Below are positions 1-11,680 of a stretch of DNA of 64,000 nucleotides, one piece after another. The stretch is from contig JBBELK010000559.1 of assembly GCA_037783545.1 (NCBI GenBank), forward strand, positions 1 to 64,000, written 5' to 3'. The stretch's first letter is position 1, and each line of letters opens with the position of its first letter. Origin of the DNA: Henricia sp. BOLD:AAB3569 (Eukaryota; Echinodermata; Asteroidea; Spinulosida; Echinasteridae). The notes beneath the pieces were generated by a model. That model did not search any database. It saw nothing but the letters and a program-made list of their open reading frames with translations, and had not been told where the DNA came from. A program made the position numbers and the translations under genes.

Positions 1-669
1 GGCGGGTCTCAACTTCGTTAATTTGGGATCGTCCGTATCTAACTACTGGATGCGGTAGCGCCTTTTAAATTCGAAGCCACCGTCCGCCATCTTTGCATTC
101 CCAATACAATGCCATGCCTAGATCTGGTTATACTATGTATATCTTGTACTGTAAGTCCTACCCTGTATATGTGGTCCATAAAAGTACTAATAACCTTTGT
201 TATACATGCATGTATGTGCTCTTTTTTAATAAAAGAAGGAAATAAAAAGAAGTGGTCTGGTACAGCGGATCAACTGCGCAATACCTGATAGGCCTAGGAT
301 AGATCTTTCAACAGGGGTGAGTTCGAGCGGTCTGTTCTTTTGGCAACACGTGAAATTCGTTCTCACGCTCGAACGGCGGGAACACGACCTGAGAACACTG
401 CAATCGAAACATAATCACATACCACTAGCCATAGGGGGTTATACATGAATATTCCAGAAAACGTGCGATATATGACAGGGATGAAACTGTTTGGGCGGCA
501 ATTCAGAAAAACGACTCGAGGGGAATCTTTGGTACACAAACCGGTCCTTTTCATTGTCTACGTCATACTGAGCATGCGCACCGTAGCTCAAACGGACCGG
601 TTTGTTTGCTGCCACCACGTGTTTCAAAGTCTCCCATTGGTATAAATGTTTATTTTATTTGAGTTACAG
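1..669. other. Unassigned sequence upstream of gene 1
   Basis: No exon could be supported here. The first recognised exon of the downstream gene begins after an acceptor at 668-669 and needs one base from an earlier exon, so an upstream exon must lie here or beyond the left edge. Short open frames on both strands at 363-645 overlap each other and show no family resemblance. Confidence 0.5.
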
Positions 670-808
670 TTACTTGGAATGGGTTTCCTGGACGTCTGCA
701 GCAAGACTTTCCGGATAATTATTTGGAAGTTGCAGACCTAAAAGACGGCTGGCCCTACAATGGCAAGGAGTACAGGAAGGCCAGGAACCAAGACGAATAT
801 CTCGAATG
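670..808 (+). CDS. Gene 1, first recognised exon
   Basis: The acceptor is 'gagttacag' after a T-rich tract and the donor is 'gtaatg'. It reads WNGFPGRLQQDFPDNY onward and ends NQDEYLE plus two bases (TG), which are completed to Trp by the next exon. Confidence 0.7.
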
Positions 809-2907
809 GTAATGTTTTGAATTTGACATTGTTTATTTTCAATCAACCATAGCAGCCAAAAGATGAGTTGTGGTCATTACATTAGAACAACAAATACATA
901 AAGAAAGAAAAAGTATGATATTACAGACATGTATAAACAAATTTGCAGTGCGCTAAGGTGTTGCTTTTCGTTACGTCTTTTCAACATTGTTTGGCGTCGC
1001 GTTTCGACACCTTTACGTCCACGTTGCATTAATTTTCATTTCTAACGTAAATCCAACGTCACTGACGCCGCCGTACATATGTCGTGTAACGCAAACTAGT
1101 ACGATAACTGCCGTGTTATGGGCGTTAGTGTACCAACAGTACACGATTATTTGAAACGGTGATACCGTATCTAGCTTACATTAACGTTCCGTACTAACGT
1201 AAGAAGACCAGCGTTTGATTTCACAAAACAGTAATGTTTGTCAACCCTGATCACCCTCCCTTAAGCCTGCTGCACACTAGAGATATCTGCTGAGCAAGAG
1301 GTCTTCCGTAGCCATTTGCTCAGCATACATTCGCCGTTGCCGTCGTCGTCCAGTGGTACTGCTCTCTCAAGTTCCCCAGCAATGATTTTTGTTAATTAGA
1401 CTATTTTGTGTTTCACGTCAATAGCGTCTGATACACTGACGCAGCGCCTTTTCTATGTACACTTGGTGACCAGACTAAATTGTGGTTGCTATGTAATGTG
1501 ACCCAGTGTGAAGTACATAAGGTGTGAAGTACATAATCAATACAGAATGGCACAAAGCCATCATACTGTTGTTTGCAAGGCATTGGCGTGCACCACGTAC
1601 GTAGCAGCGTAGTGTGTGACTTTCTAAAGGGAGACGGAATATCAAGCCAGGTAGAGTGACAGACGTCATGGTTGTTGAGCACGCACTTTATTCATTATAT
1701 GACTCGATCTGTCGCTCTACTCTCCCTCCTATATAGTCTGTGTTACTTTGTAGAGTTGTGGGCGAAACCAAACGACGCTAATGACCTACTGTACTCACGT
1801 ACGTGAGTGATGACGGACAGTCGTATGCAAATTTGGCCCGTCGCATATATTGTCGCTATAGTAACGCGTTGAATCCATCCTATCAGCTGTACAATGTAGT
1901 GCGTGATCGCTGTACGTATATTCGTACGTACGTGCGCTGTTGGGTTTCAATCTTAATGAGTTAATCACGAGCGCATCTCATCTGGATCGCTGATTGGCTC
2001 CCCCGACTTTTCGGGGGAATATTGGGTCAAAACAAAGATCAAATTAAACAGCCACAGAGCAAATATCCAAGACCTTTGTCGAAGTCTGGTCAAAAGCGTA
2101 AAGATCGATATCAACGTTGAAACAATCACACAGCAGAATCTAATACCGTGCAGACGGCGTGCTACGAGAACAAACAAACAACAAAAGTCTTGGCTCCAAG
2201 ACTATCTCCCTCCCCTTTCGGAATTGCACCTCTATTTGAAAGTGTAGAGTTCGGGGCAACACCAATCGCGCAAAGGTCACACGAAAAGGGTTAATTGATG
2301 CTGAAACGCAGGTTTATCGCATTACAGGTTTGTTTACAAGAATAGCCAGGGTAAAATAACCCGAGTAGACTTCACGTGTGAAGGACCCGAATACTGGGAC
2401 ACGTTATTCCAATGGGAGCCCATGACCTGTTTAGCTCTCTACCAGAAACACGTCTCACCTGATGTCAAACTCGAGGATCTGTACACAGTGAATGAACAAT
2501 CAGGTATTAGAAATGAAACCATGACTGGAATTGAATTACTTCAATGTTATCTAAAGTCTAGTTCACACTGTCACGATGTAATACCACAATTAGCCACGAC
2601 GTAAGAATTCTTAATGAGTCCGTACCCTTGCCCCAAGACTGATATTTGTCTCGCTCATCGTGAGTGGTGCATTACATGTGAGTAGGTGGAACAACACATC
2701 TCGATCGGTCTTGGGGCAAGGCTATACGGTGCACATCGTTCTAGCTGTATATAGGAGCTGTTGGGTTATAGTGGTTTTTTCCCCGCCTTTCACATCTGGC
2801 ATCCCGGGTTCAATTCCTAGACGTGTGTGTGTCGATTGAGTTTGCAGTCCCTATACTCGGCCGCGTGGGTTTCTAACATTATATTTCCCTGCGGTTTACT
2901 CCCCCCC

Positions 2908-2941
<34 letters not shown>

Positions 2942-5613
2942 TTCTAAAACTGCATCTCCTTTGTCGTCCTGAGTTGTAATAAATTAAAGTTAATGCCAGC
3001 ATCGTGCAGTTGAGGGCATGGACCTCAGTTGCTAAGGATGCCATAAAATTAACAAGAACTGCATTTGCAGAACTACAAATCTCTGGGTCTATTCAAATGA
3101 ACTGCAACAAATACGTGATTGACTTGCGGAGGGTGGACGTGTGATTTGCATCTTGTGACGTCTGAAGACAGACTTGTGAGAGACTCGACTACAACCCTGG
3201 TGCAGAGGTTATACATCTATCAGGGTTGTAATCGAGTCCATTACAATTCCCGCACAAGTCCGTCGCAAGTCCAGCATAACAGGAAGCAAAGGATGAACAC
3301 GCACAAAATGATGCCTTTGTTGAAGTTCATTTGAATAGCTAGTGACTTGAATTAAGACCCATGGACTTGTGATGGAATTGTGAAGGCTTATGAGGACTTG
3401 TGATGGACTCTACTACAACCCCGACATCTATTAATTGTTTCCCCACCCCTCCCCTGCACTGCCCCACCCCTTAGGTTGGGGTTTGGTCACGTTTTCCATG
3501 CCTCAGGGTGGGGAGTTTGACCCATCAAAAATAAATGACCCGTGGTGAGGATTTTTGTCACGTGAAAAGTGACAATCCCCACCTCTTAGTTACATCAGAG
3601 TATTATTCAAAACGAATGTGTGACAAATCCTTCCCAGAAGTGATAGATGCATGTTTTCCCTCATCTGACCAGGTGACAAGAAATATAACGTGTACAACAA
3701 ATGGAATACAACTCAAGGATGCATGCATCTAAACTGTCCAGCCAACGCCCTTGATATGGAAATTAGACTGGCCGGAGATGCAACCATCGTAAGTTAGAGG
3801 ACATCTACGGTACTTTCGTCCGTAAAATGGGAAATAACGTATTGTTTTCCAATATAATATATATGAGTGATACCCAATTTATTTGCAGTTTTATGCCGAT
3901 GTCATGATGCGAGAAACATATACACATCGTGGACATATATAAAGGAATGTCACAAAAAACGTTCAGTATATAGCATTAGCTGTAGCGACGCAAATGTTGG
4001 GTTTTTGTGCGGAAATGAAAAAAAACATGTCATACTTTTGATCTTAAATTACATTTTCCAACGGATTTAAACCACAATTTTAGATCATGTAAACAAGACC
4101 TAATAAATTTTATTGAGTGACGTTTGGATATGGATTTTCCCAACTTTTTTTTCAAGACACAAATATAAATCGTACAACCAACGAGACGTGGTTTTGGTTT
4201 CCACTCGGTATTCGTGTTTCACGTGTACTCGTAACATTAACCAATAAAATTACTTACGTTTGACCTCCCAGATTCGCCAAAAAGAGGGCAAGATCATTGT
4301 AGATTCCCTAACATTGATTAAGTGCTCCAAATATGGCCGTGCAGACCGAAACAGCGACCCACACGTCGGCTCGCAGTGTAACGTCCTGTGCCGTGTTGGT
4401 AATAGGATCACCATGGCTAACCCTGTATGTCTCTTCATTACCGATGTCAAGATGGCGGGTTGGACTACTCCAACGGGTCAAGATGCCTCCAAGTATATGA
4501 AGCTGACTCGAGGAACTAAAGGTAGGCGCCTTAAAACCACTATAATGCAACATCTTACCGACCAAATTATCTCCAACCACGTTATACAGGGTACGTGTCT
4601 CCTAAAAACACAGATCAAACCTGGCAACCTCAGAATCTACATGACTTTGTATGTTTCCCCGGGTCCTGATAGGGAGTCTTAAAAAGAAAGACTTTATTGC
4701 ATCAAAATCAGTCAAGCGAAACAAAAGTTATGTTATTGTAGGTGGTCAAAACCCCCAACGGACCAAGATACCTCCAACCAGCCAACCTATAATCGTGGGA
4801 AAATCATAGCAAAAATCGCGCAGTGGGAAGCAAGATTAATGCAAATTGGATGCAACACCTAACATGTCACAACGTCTCTAACCACGTGACATTCACTCGG
4901 GGAACCAGTCTAAGTAGATGTCCCGGGAAACAACTTAGGGTTAAGGTGTCTTTAACCACGTGTCGTACGTTAAAACAACATGGGTGTAAAGAAAATGTCA
5001 GTGAAACTCCAAAGTGTTTCTTTGTTGGACAATAAATTGCAGTCCAACAAGGCATTTTGGAAGAATGCATCTGTGGTTTATGTTATAGACAATGTTCTAA
5101 CAAAACATTCGGTGGTAATTTGAAACGTCCACTGCTAAAGCACAGTGAAACAGTTCCCTGGTTTTAGTGTAAACCCAGTAGGCCTAACCAAAGCAATTAA
5201 CACAAACACAATACCCTGTACTGCATCGGTCTTGATACGCTTATCATCGGCTATTTTCTTGTGGCCAGGCAGTGCCTTTATATAATCCATAATTCAGCTG
5301 GATCTCAATCTGCTTTTCAGAACAAGGCCTGCGGTACACGTTAGAGGTTCCCGCCTCCGAGGGGTTTACCGTAGGTGACATCATGATTGCGGGTGATCCG
5401 ATTCAGTACGGTGGATCAGTGGCCTATCTGATGGACATAGGACTGATAGTAGAAGCTTGTACTGACTGTAGTGGAGCTCAACCGCCTCAACCATGTGTCT
5501 GCCTCAGTGGAGAGCGTCGGCCATTGTACTCAATGTTAGAGGTTGAGGATGAATGGGTTGACGTTAGCAAAACCAAGTTTATGCACCGTGGGTATTATAC
5601 TGGTGATCCATAA
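670..5613 (+). CDS. Five-exon gene for a conserved protein of unknown function (5' partial)
   Basis: Exons 670-808, 2328-2503, 3673-3788, 4272-4521 and 5321-5613 (stop TAA at 5611) join with matching phases (2, 1, 0, 1) at GT-AG introns and give about 324 residues without a stop. The product contains well-formed protein-like blocks: EYLEWFVY across the first junction, FTCEGPEYW, YNVYNKWNTTQG, a DPHVG block, ITMANPV and GFTVGDIMIAGDP near the C terminus. From memory, blocks of this kind (NKWNTT, PHIG, ANPVGLY, RGT) occur in uncharacterised bacterial and fungal proteins. I cannot name a domain or function, and that resemblance is unverified. The N terminus is missing. Splice consistency makes this a real gene with good confidence; its role is unknown. 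Confidence 0.75.
2328..2503 (+). CDS. Gene 1, second recognised exon
   Basis: The acceptor is 'attacag' and the donor 'gtatta'. It reads FVYKNSQGKITRVDF, then TCEGPEYWDTLFQ and ALYQKHVSPDVKLEDLY. It enters with one base completing Trp and leaves one base (phase 1). Confidence 0.75.
2621..2729. repeat. Inverted repeat in gene 1 intron
   Basis: The left end 'cgtacccttgccccaagact' pairs with the right end 'gtcttggggcaaggctatacgg', giving a hairpin of about 109 bp typical of a small MITE. Confidence 0.55.
2785..3062 (+). mobile_element. tRNA-derived SINE copy with internal poly-C tract
   Basis: Starts 'cctttcacatctggcatccc' followed by a B-box-like 'gggttcaattcct'. The same body (cctttcac-ctctggcgtccc, ttgcagtc, gcggtttactccc, gttgcta...gccata) recurs at 10430-10680. 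A run of about 30 C lies at 2909-2938. Two diverged copies with a Pol III B-box-like motif support a SINE family. Confidence 0.6.
3542..3582. repeat. Short hairpin
   Basis: 'ggtgaggatttttgtcac' pairs with 'gtgacaatccccacc' around a short loop. No function can be assigned. Confidence 0.35.
3673..3788 (+). CDS. Gene 1, third recognised exon
   Basis: The acceptor is 'tctgaccag' and the donor 'gtaagt'. It starts with two bases completing Gly and reads DKKYNVYNKWNTTQG, CMHLNCPANALDMEIRL and AGDATI, ending in phase 0. Confidence 0.75.
3880..4140. repeat. Copy of a dispersed element arm
   Basis: The stretch with 'catacttttgatcttaaatt' and 'aacggatttaaacc' followed by 'taataaattttattgag' resembles the arm at 60180-60340 and, inverted, the arm at 61620-61800. 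It is probably one end of the same transposon family within a gene 1 intron. Confidence 0.45.
4272..4521 (+). CDS. Gene 1, fourth recognised exon
   Basis: The acceptor is 'cctcccag' and the donor 'gtaggc' after ...KLTRGTK plus one base. It contains SDPHVGSQCNVLCRVG, ITMANPVCLFI and AGWTTPTGQDASKYMKL. An earlier possible donor at 4399 has the same phase, but this longer form keeps the ITMANPV and RGT blocks. The open frame continues past the donor as intron. Confidence 0.65.
4560..4720. repeat. Dispersed repeat fragment ('cctgatagggagtctt' family)
   Basis: Contains 'cgggtcctgatagggagtc' then 'actttattgcatcaaaat', related to the element at 34757-35028 and a short piece near 57540. It lies in a gene 1 intron. 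Confidence 0.4.
5321..5613 (+). CDS. Gene 1, last exon with stop codon
   Basis: The acceptor is 'ctgcttttcag'. Two bases complete Glu, then QGLRYTLEVPASEGF, TVGDIMIAGDPIQYGGS, a cysteine-rich CTDCSGAQPPQPCVC segment, and a C terminus ending HRGYYTGDP before TAA at 5611. Confidence 0.75.
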
Positions 5614-6107
5614 CGTGTTGCAGTGACTTTGGTTCGTTCTTGCGGTCTTATACATGCATAAGGCTGGATTCAAACTGAAAATTTTTCACAAGTTATATAG
5701 GTGCGCAAATTGTACGCGCGTCGCCTTGAGAAAAAAACTGCATGCAAAGAGGGAATTTGAAGTGAACCGTCGCACTGAAAATCACCGAAATCAACTTGGG
5801 CGATTAATGCGTGAAAAACGTCCAATGTAATTCCACCTTAATGGCTCGTAAACTGCTTATGACTGTTCAAGATTCATAGTCTTACTTGTTAATTGGGACC
5901 CTGTTAATGTTTATTCCATGTTCATGTATGTTGTGATTGTTTCAAAGTGTCCTTTATGCCTAACAGAGTATACAACGGTTTCATATGTAAGAGGCATTTG
6001 GGTGCATAAATGGGGGGTTTAAACAATTAAACCACAATATCGAACAGTCTGTGTCCGATGCATTAACAAACTACATATTGTGGGTAAAATAGCAGGATTG
6101 ACACCTA
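5614..6107. other. Intergenic, no gene seen
   Basis: This is AT-rich sequence after the gene 1 stop. I see no clear polyadenylation signal and no conserved coding sequence. Confidence 0.5.
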
Positions 6108-6561
6108 GTTGAATTAGCTTTGCTAAAATCCATTGTGCAAAAATTCACAACATTACCCCCTTGGTCAATACCTTTGTGGATTGTGTCAAGCATACTTAGA
6201 AGATAATTCCCGATTGAGCAGCCTTTCACGTTGCCAAATTGCTGAGAATCTAATACATGACTGTCGCCCAGTCTGCCAAAAACAGAAGTAATCGAAGTTG
6301 ATCAAAACGTGTGATATCAGGAGTTTTCGGCACTGGGCAAACGGAAGCATTCTCCCAAAGATCTGGGAAACACCCTATGTCACGGGTTTGAGTGAGCGAG
6401 TAAATCAACAAATCGTCATTTGTATTTTGTTTGCAGTCAATAAATAATATTAAAATATGGTTACCAAAAGCAAATAGCGCAGTAGAAATCGGTGAGTTGC
6501 CTATATAGGCTATAGTACATGTGGGCCTACCTCTCGTTGCGGACGCTAATTGACAACACAC
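6108..6561 (-). mobile_element. Decayed non-LTR retrotransposon reverse transcriptase fragment
   Basis: On the minus strand an open frame from 6561 includes GCFPDLWENASVCPVPK, the typical 'G.FP..WK.A.V.PVPK' block before RT motif 1. After a frame change near 6300-6250 the sequence continues QFGNVKGCSIGNYLLSML, DTIHKGIDQGGNVV and TMDFSKA, matching the QFG..KGCST...LL and V..DFSKAFD blocks of LINE reverse transcriptases (CR1/Jockey/L2-like). The fragment is truncated at both ends, is not functional, and has no endonuclease domain in view. Confidence 0.75.
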
Positions 6562-8290
6562 TCTCTATACACCGATGATACTGTCTGCTCTCAATCGTAT
6601 CTCCCTTATGGGCAGACTTGGGCAAGTCTACGCCTTACTGCGAGTTGAATTGTTGGCGAACTGCCCATAATTCGAAATCTTGACAGTAATTGTTCGATAA
6701 CTAAACATTCGTCGATTTTTATCGTTTACAGTATGTATCATTTAAAAGCGAATAACTTTTATGTTTCTATAGAAAAATATAAATTTAAGAAAAAAATAAT
6801 TCTTCGAGATGCCACACCTAAAACGTACGGACAATACATCTTGAAGAAGAAGTAGTAAAAACAACTGGTTTCGAGGTTTGGTGAAACTGAAAAGGGTAGT
6901 CCTAAACATCTAACACCGAGGGCAGCAGTAGTTTTCACTTTCCCAAAATAACCCTGATTTACCTATTTTGCTATACCTATATAACTGTACCAATCTTTAA
7001 ATGTTCACAATAAAAATCGAAATCAATTACGTTTTTGGCACGTTTGACTCCAAGAGATTTATTATTATTATTATTATATTATTTATTATCCTAGCCAAGA
7101 TCCCTAGAGGATGTTTTCAGGAGGAAACCAACCAAGTACCAAGTATTATATATAAATATATATATATATTTTTTTTATTTTTTATTTTTTTTTATATACT
7201 GGGTTACTTTCTCAGTTAATGGCCCAGTGATACTATGTAAATAAATAAAAAAATGTTTTGAGGTATTAATATTATTATTTATTTGGCCTTCAACAACACG
7301 GTACAAAGTACAAACATTCTTCCAAAATTTAACATATACAACATATGATTTAAAAAACAAAACTAAAACTAAAAAACTAAACGACAAAAACAACCCTGTC
7401 CAAGTTGGCCAGGACTGACAATAGTATAATGAAACACTTTGACTCGAAAGCCTGCCAATCCTAACTTGAAGAGGTAACACACAGAATAGTACTTAAAATC
7501 ATTTATAAAATATAAAACAATATATGAAATATAAAACAAACGTAAAACGAATCGTTGTATTCAAGATGTTTATGTATGTTTGTAAAGTGTGAACAGACTG
7601 TTGATATTTGTTGATATTAGTTGATATTTTAGTTATTACGGTAACAATGCTGTTTTTTTTAACGACTGAATGTGCCTTAATTCGTGGAAATAGAATTATA
7701 ATTTAGTATAAATAAAAACAGGGATTGTGAATTACGTTCATTCTATTTCGCACGAAAACATATGCTACTTTTTTACTGATAAATGTACACATTTCCAAAC
7801 ATTTTCGGGGGAACCTTATTTTAGAGGTGTATTTTTTTAATGATTGTTAGGTTAGAAGGAAAATTAAGTTCAAGCTTCGTTGACCCAATCTCAAGATACG
7901 GTGCATTTCAGTACGGTGTGGCCGTTTTCAATCAAAATCTGTCAAAAAAACCATGTGAACAGAATAATCCTCAAAAGGAAGGCCTACGGGTTGCAGTTAT
8001 TCAGTTAAACTGATTTCCTGGTATTTGCTGCGCGCGCAGATTTTATGTGTTGTATCAGTAATTTCAGTGTACTAGTCTTGTATACTTGTTTTTGTCTGAA
8101 GAATGCCGAATAAATAATAATAATGATAAAAAGAGCTTGTCTTGTTATACAACGAATAGGCCTACATGAATATGTATAAATCATTTATATACATAAAATG
8201 TTCCAGTAGCGTTCCGTCGTTGCGACTGAATGTATCATTGTATAGGCGATGTGTCTTCTGCATGGCGTCCCATCAAATGAAACGTGCCTG
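6562..8290. other. AT-rich intergenic region
   Basis: Low-complexity AT sequence, including ATT/TAT runs at 7050-7260 and repeated 'aaataataataat' tracts near 8110. No supported gene. Confidence 0.5.
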
Positions 8291-8293
8291 ACG

Positions 8294-8421
8294 TTATGCG
8301 CACGCATCGTATTTTCCATAAATTTGGTTTAGGAATGGTCGCATCATGTCAAATCGTCTTTTATGTGACCTTTGGCACTTTACCAAACAAAATTTATGCA
8401 AAACAGGATGCGTGCGCATAA
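8294..8421. mobile_element. MITE, 'ttatgcgcacgcatc' family, copy 1
   Basis: Terminal inverted repeats ttatgcgcacgcatc / gatgcgtgcgcataa with inner 'aatttggtttagg' versus 'accaaacaaaattt'. A second diverged copy lies at 26232-26364. Confidence 0.65.
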
Positions 8422-8554
8422 CGACGTTCAACAGAGGGTGCATGGTTTAGATACAAACAATTAAAGAGCACATCGTCTATAAAATGCAAAATGGACTGTT
8501 TGCGAGGGGCATAATGCAAACTATTGTTCCGGGGTGGTCCTGTCAGTAAGTGTG

Positions 8555-9096
8555 TCATAGATGGCGAAGGCTGCAGCGTCGAGCTAACCCCACACGACGT
8601 AGCAGCTTGTAGATGCTCGTTCTACGAAGTCTATGTTTCTTACATCGGCACCGTTGGGCCTTGGTAGTCACTACAAGCACAGCTTCATCGAAGACGGCCT
8701 TAACACCGTCTTGAGTCAAGGCTGAGCATTCTGCATACCCCGATGCCCCAAGTCGTTTGGCCATCTTACGCCCCATGTCACGTGATACCTGATCCGCTAC
8801 GTCGCCCCTCCTCAGTGCCTTCTTGGAGCTTCCAGATTCTACCGTGACGTCATCACGTCTCAGATCCGTCTTGAGCCCCACTAAGATGAAGGGTGTCCCA
8901 CGAGAGTGGTAGCTAATCTCAGGTACCCAAATGTCCGCGCAGTTATCCAAGGATGAGGGCGTGCTCACATCAAAACACATCAGGAAGATGTTGGTGGATG
9001 GGTAGGATAAAGGTCGCAGACGGTCGTAGTCTTCCTGTCCAGCCGTATCGTACAACGACAGCTGAATTGCTCGCTGATTCATGTAGGAAACCATTA
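8555..9096 (-). CDS. Rho-family GTPase, exon 2 (last)
   Basis: The acceptor 'tttacag' lies on the minus strand, with TA completing Val. It covers the end of Switch I through the stop and includes [22 protein letters not shown] and [17 protein letters not shown]. The stop TGA follows CSLRHL. Confidence 0.88.
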
Positions 9097-11346
9097 CTGT
9101 AAATTGATCAAATGAAAGTAAAAACGTTTTTTATTCACATGCCATTAGCAAGATACTGAGAAGTCGTGTGAACTGTGTTATCATACCCTTAGTTTAACAC
9201 ATGTACGTAGTTGAAAGCACTTGAAAGTTGTTTGGAATGTGTAGCTATATGCATAATTTACTCGTTCCTTGTTTTCATAAGTCGGGGAAATGGGGTGGAA
9301 ACTGCAGCAGTTTGCCGAAATTCCAGTTTGAAACCTTTTTTGGTACCTACTTGTTTTCAAGTTATCATTGGTTGGACACAACCATGCAGCGCCCTCTATC
9401 AAGGTAAAAACGTTTGAAAGGTATAACAGTTTACTTCCTCATTTCAAATGGTAAATTAACGCTTGCATATATACACAGGGTTTTGTCAGTATACTTTATC
9501 ACATTTTGCGTCTGAATTGATTGCTTTTAGTAGACATCTTTTAGTTCGTTTTTGTAAGACATTTTTAATTGTCTTAAAAACAAGAAAAATCACAAAACTA
9601 CATAAACTACACAATCTGAACACATTAAATTGCTGCCTAGTTTTACATAAGAAAAGGCTCGATAGGCCTTCATCGCAATTTTGAACAGGTTACTCATTGT
9701 TATTGTTATATTATTATATTTTTAATATCAATTATATGCTATTATCTTTTGTCTAAGGAAAATCATCACGTTGTACACTCACCTATATCGGGATGTTCGT
9801 TGTGTTTATATGGCGTGTGCTTATGACCTATAAATTATTACTATAGTTTAAATGTTCTGGTATTAATTTTGGTGAGGAATAAAATGAATCAAGTTTCATT
9901 TACAGAAAAAAAATGAGAGAACGGTGATATATATGTATTAAAGTAATCCTCATTCAATTCGATGTATTTAACTACGGTTTATCAGGCTTTTAATTTTGTT
10001 TATGGTTTGTGTATTTTCAGTGTTCTGAGATAATAAATTAAATATATTTCTGATATCCAATAGCGGAGACCCGCCATTTACAGAGTAAAATACAAATCGC
10101 TTTCCACATAGGCCTACCGGTGCTGATACAAATGAAAATACATGTCACTCATTATTGAGTTTGATTCATATCCGAGTCTGACCAAGTGGACGAAGGAAAA
10201 AAACGGAGGACAAACAAAAAGTGTTTCCTTCCTTTATCCATCGAAAACGCGTCACTTTTTAACGAACCGCGGTACTGGCCGTGGTATTAAAGGGACACAC
10301 CGGCTTTGTTGGGCTATTTTGGGCACGAAATAGAACCATACATGATTCTGAAAGTGTTTCCGAAATAGACTGAAGAGAACCTGAAACGAAACCGCCAAAT
10401 TTGGCCGATTAATGGCGTCCTGTGATTCTTCCTTCGCCTTTCACCTCTGGCGTCCCGGATTCGAATCTGGGGCGTGTATGTGGATTGGGTTTGCAGTCTC
10501 TACTTGACTGCGTGGTTTTTCTCCTAGAGATTTCTCTGGGGTTTCCTCCCACTCCTTCTTAATTTGTCATCTCAAGTTGATAATAGAGTATAGTTAAAGG
10601 TAAAACCGTATAGTTGATGGCATAAAGGGCCTTTGCCGAAGTTGCCATAGAAATAACAACAACAACAGCAGCAAAACATCTGGAAAAGGCGTACGGTGAT
10701 TGGTGATGACACGACGGTATACAGGTGGATGTCATCGAATATTTCCGCAACGTCGCGATCTTGGGAATCTTTTCCGGTCGTGAATAACTTGGCGCAGTTG
10801 AACTACGCCCTGGATATTATACATGTAGTTTGTTTAGTTTGAAGCTAGCACCACACAACGAAAATAAGCTGCCTTTACAAAAGTTTCAGCTTTTTGTATA
10901 TAGGCCTATATATATATTAAAGTTATTGTGTTTTCCTTTTTACGTTTTTGCTTATTCTTAATTTAATTGATAACGTTATCTGTATGTTATCGTTCTAATG
11001 TGTATTCATAGAGATTGTCGAATAAACAAAAAACAAACAGACAACCCCAACAACCCAAAGAATGTGATACACCGATACAGCTAAACAGTTTATTAAACAG
11101 TTTATTATTATTCTTTCCAATATGGGACACTTTGCCGATAAAACGATACAAATTGTAGCCTAAATTATTTTTCTTCCAATAAGAGATGAACTCACCAGAG
11201 TACGTGTCGAAGACTGTAGGAATGTGATCGGTCAAAAACTTGTCTTTAGCGTAACTGTAAAGCATACTTGTTTTCCCCACCGCACCGTCACCGACTATAA
11301 CAAGTTTATAGTTTGAAATCGACATCATCATAAATTTGGTTGTCAA
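8555..11346 (-). CDS. Rho/Rac-family small GTPase gene (two exons)
   Basis: Exon 1 (11346-11196) and exon 2 (9096-8555) join across a 2.1-kb GT-AG intron (phase 1) to encode about 230 residues. Visible motifs: P-loop [11 protein letters not shown], effector [10 protein letters not shown]3 with Rho-type [18 protein letters not shown]4 as GLKTDL, and G5 ECSAL. A Rho-insert-like basic segment follows LRRD. The family switches between GDP and GTP forms to control actin and polarity. Two things are odd. The C terminus is polybasic (KKHRLRR, LLRR, ARRC) but ends CSLRHL, so the prenylation CaaX box is missing. The P-loop reads KTSML rather than the usual KTCLL. It could be a divergent Rac/Cdc42/RhoU-like protein or a recently decayed copy. 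The start could be the first Met or one of the MMM four residues later. Confidence 0.88.
9097..10429. other. Rho gene intron, AT-rich
   Basis: Apart from the SINE at its far side, no coding or structured element was recognised here. Confidence 0.5.
10430..10680 (+). mobile_element. tRNA-derived SINE copy (same family as 2785-3062)
   Basis: 'cctttcacctctggcgtccc' and B-box-like 'ggattcgaatctgg' are followed by the shared body and a 3' tail of 'aacaacaacaacagcagc'. It lies in the Rho gene intron in the antisense orientation. Confidence 0.6.
11196..11346 (-). CDS. Rho-family GTPase, exon 1
   Basis: Starts [15 protein letters not shown], then [17 protein letters not shown] and [11 protein letters not shown]. 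The donor 'gtgag' gives phase 1. It contains the P-loop and Switch I. Confidence 0.88.
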
Positions 11347-11680
11347 TTACCGGGCACTGAAGTTTCTTCTAAAACAACTATCCAGAATGATGTTTACCTC
11401 GTAACGAACAGAAAGTCTATTGATTCTGTTTTCCCAGCAGTTTTATTTATAAGAATAAGTGAAAACTTTTTTTGGACTGTGACTAAATGTAATTTTTGGG
11501 CGGGGCTTTTTGCCGCACACTATCCGTATCATCAGTTGGTTTTGCTATATAGCTGGGGCTATCTCAGTATCTCAATGCATCAACTAACAGCCGTCGTATC
11601 TCGTTCGTAGACCAATCGCTTCACGTCTAAAAATAGCATATGACGTTGGTATAAATATAACACCAGCGTACGCGTGTGTT
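11347..11680. promoter_or_regulatory. Candidate divergent promoter between Rho and CpRas genes
   Basis: The two genes point away from each other here. A TATA-like 'tataaata' is at 11650-11657 on the plus strand, and 'ttataaata' on the minus strand lies near 11445-11453. This is inferred from position and motifs only. Confidence 0.3.

Noticed and set aside
4399..4400. Earlier donor for gene 1 exon 4
   Set aside because: It has the same phase, but using it would drop the well-formed ITMANPV, AGWTTP and LTRGTK blocks; the donor at 4522 keeps them.
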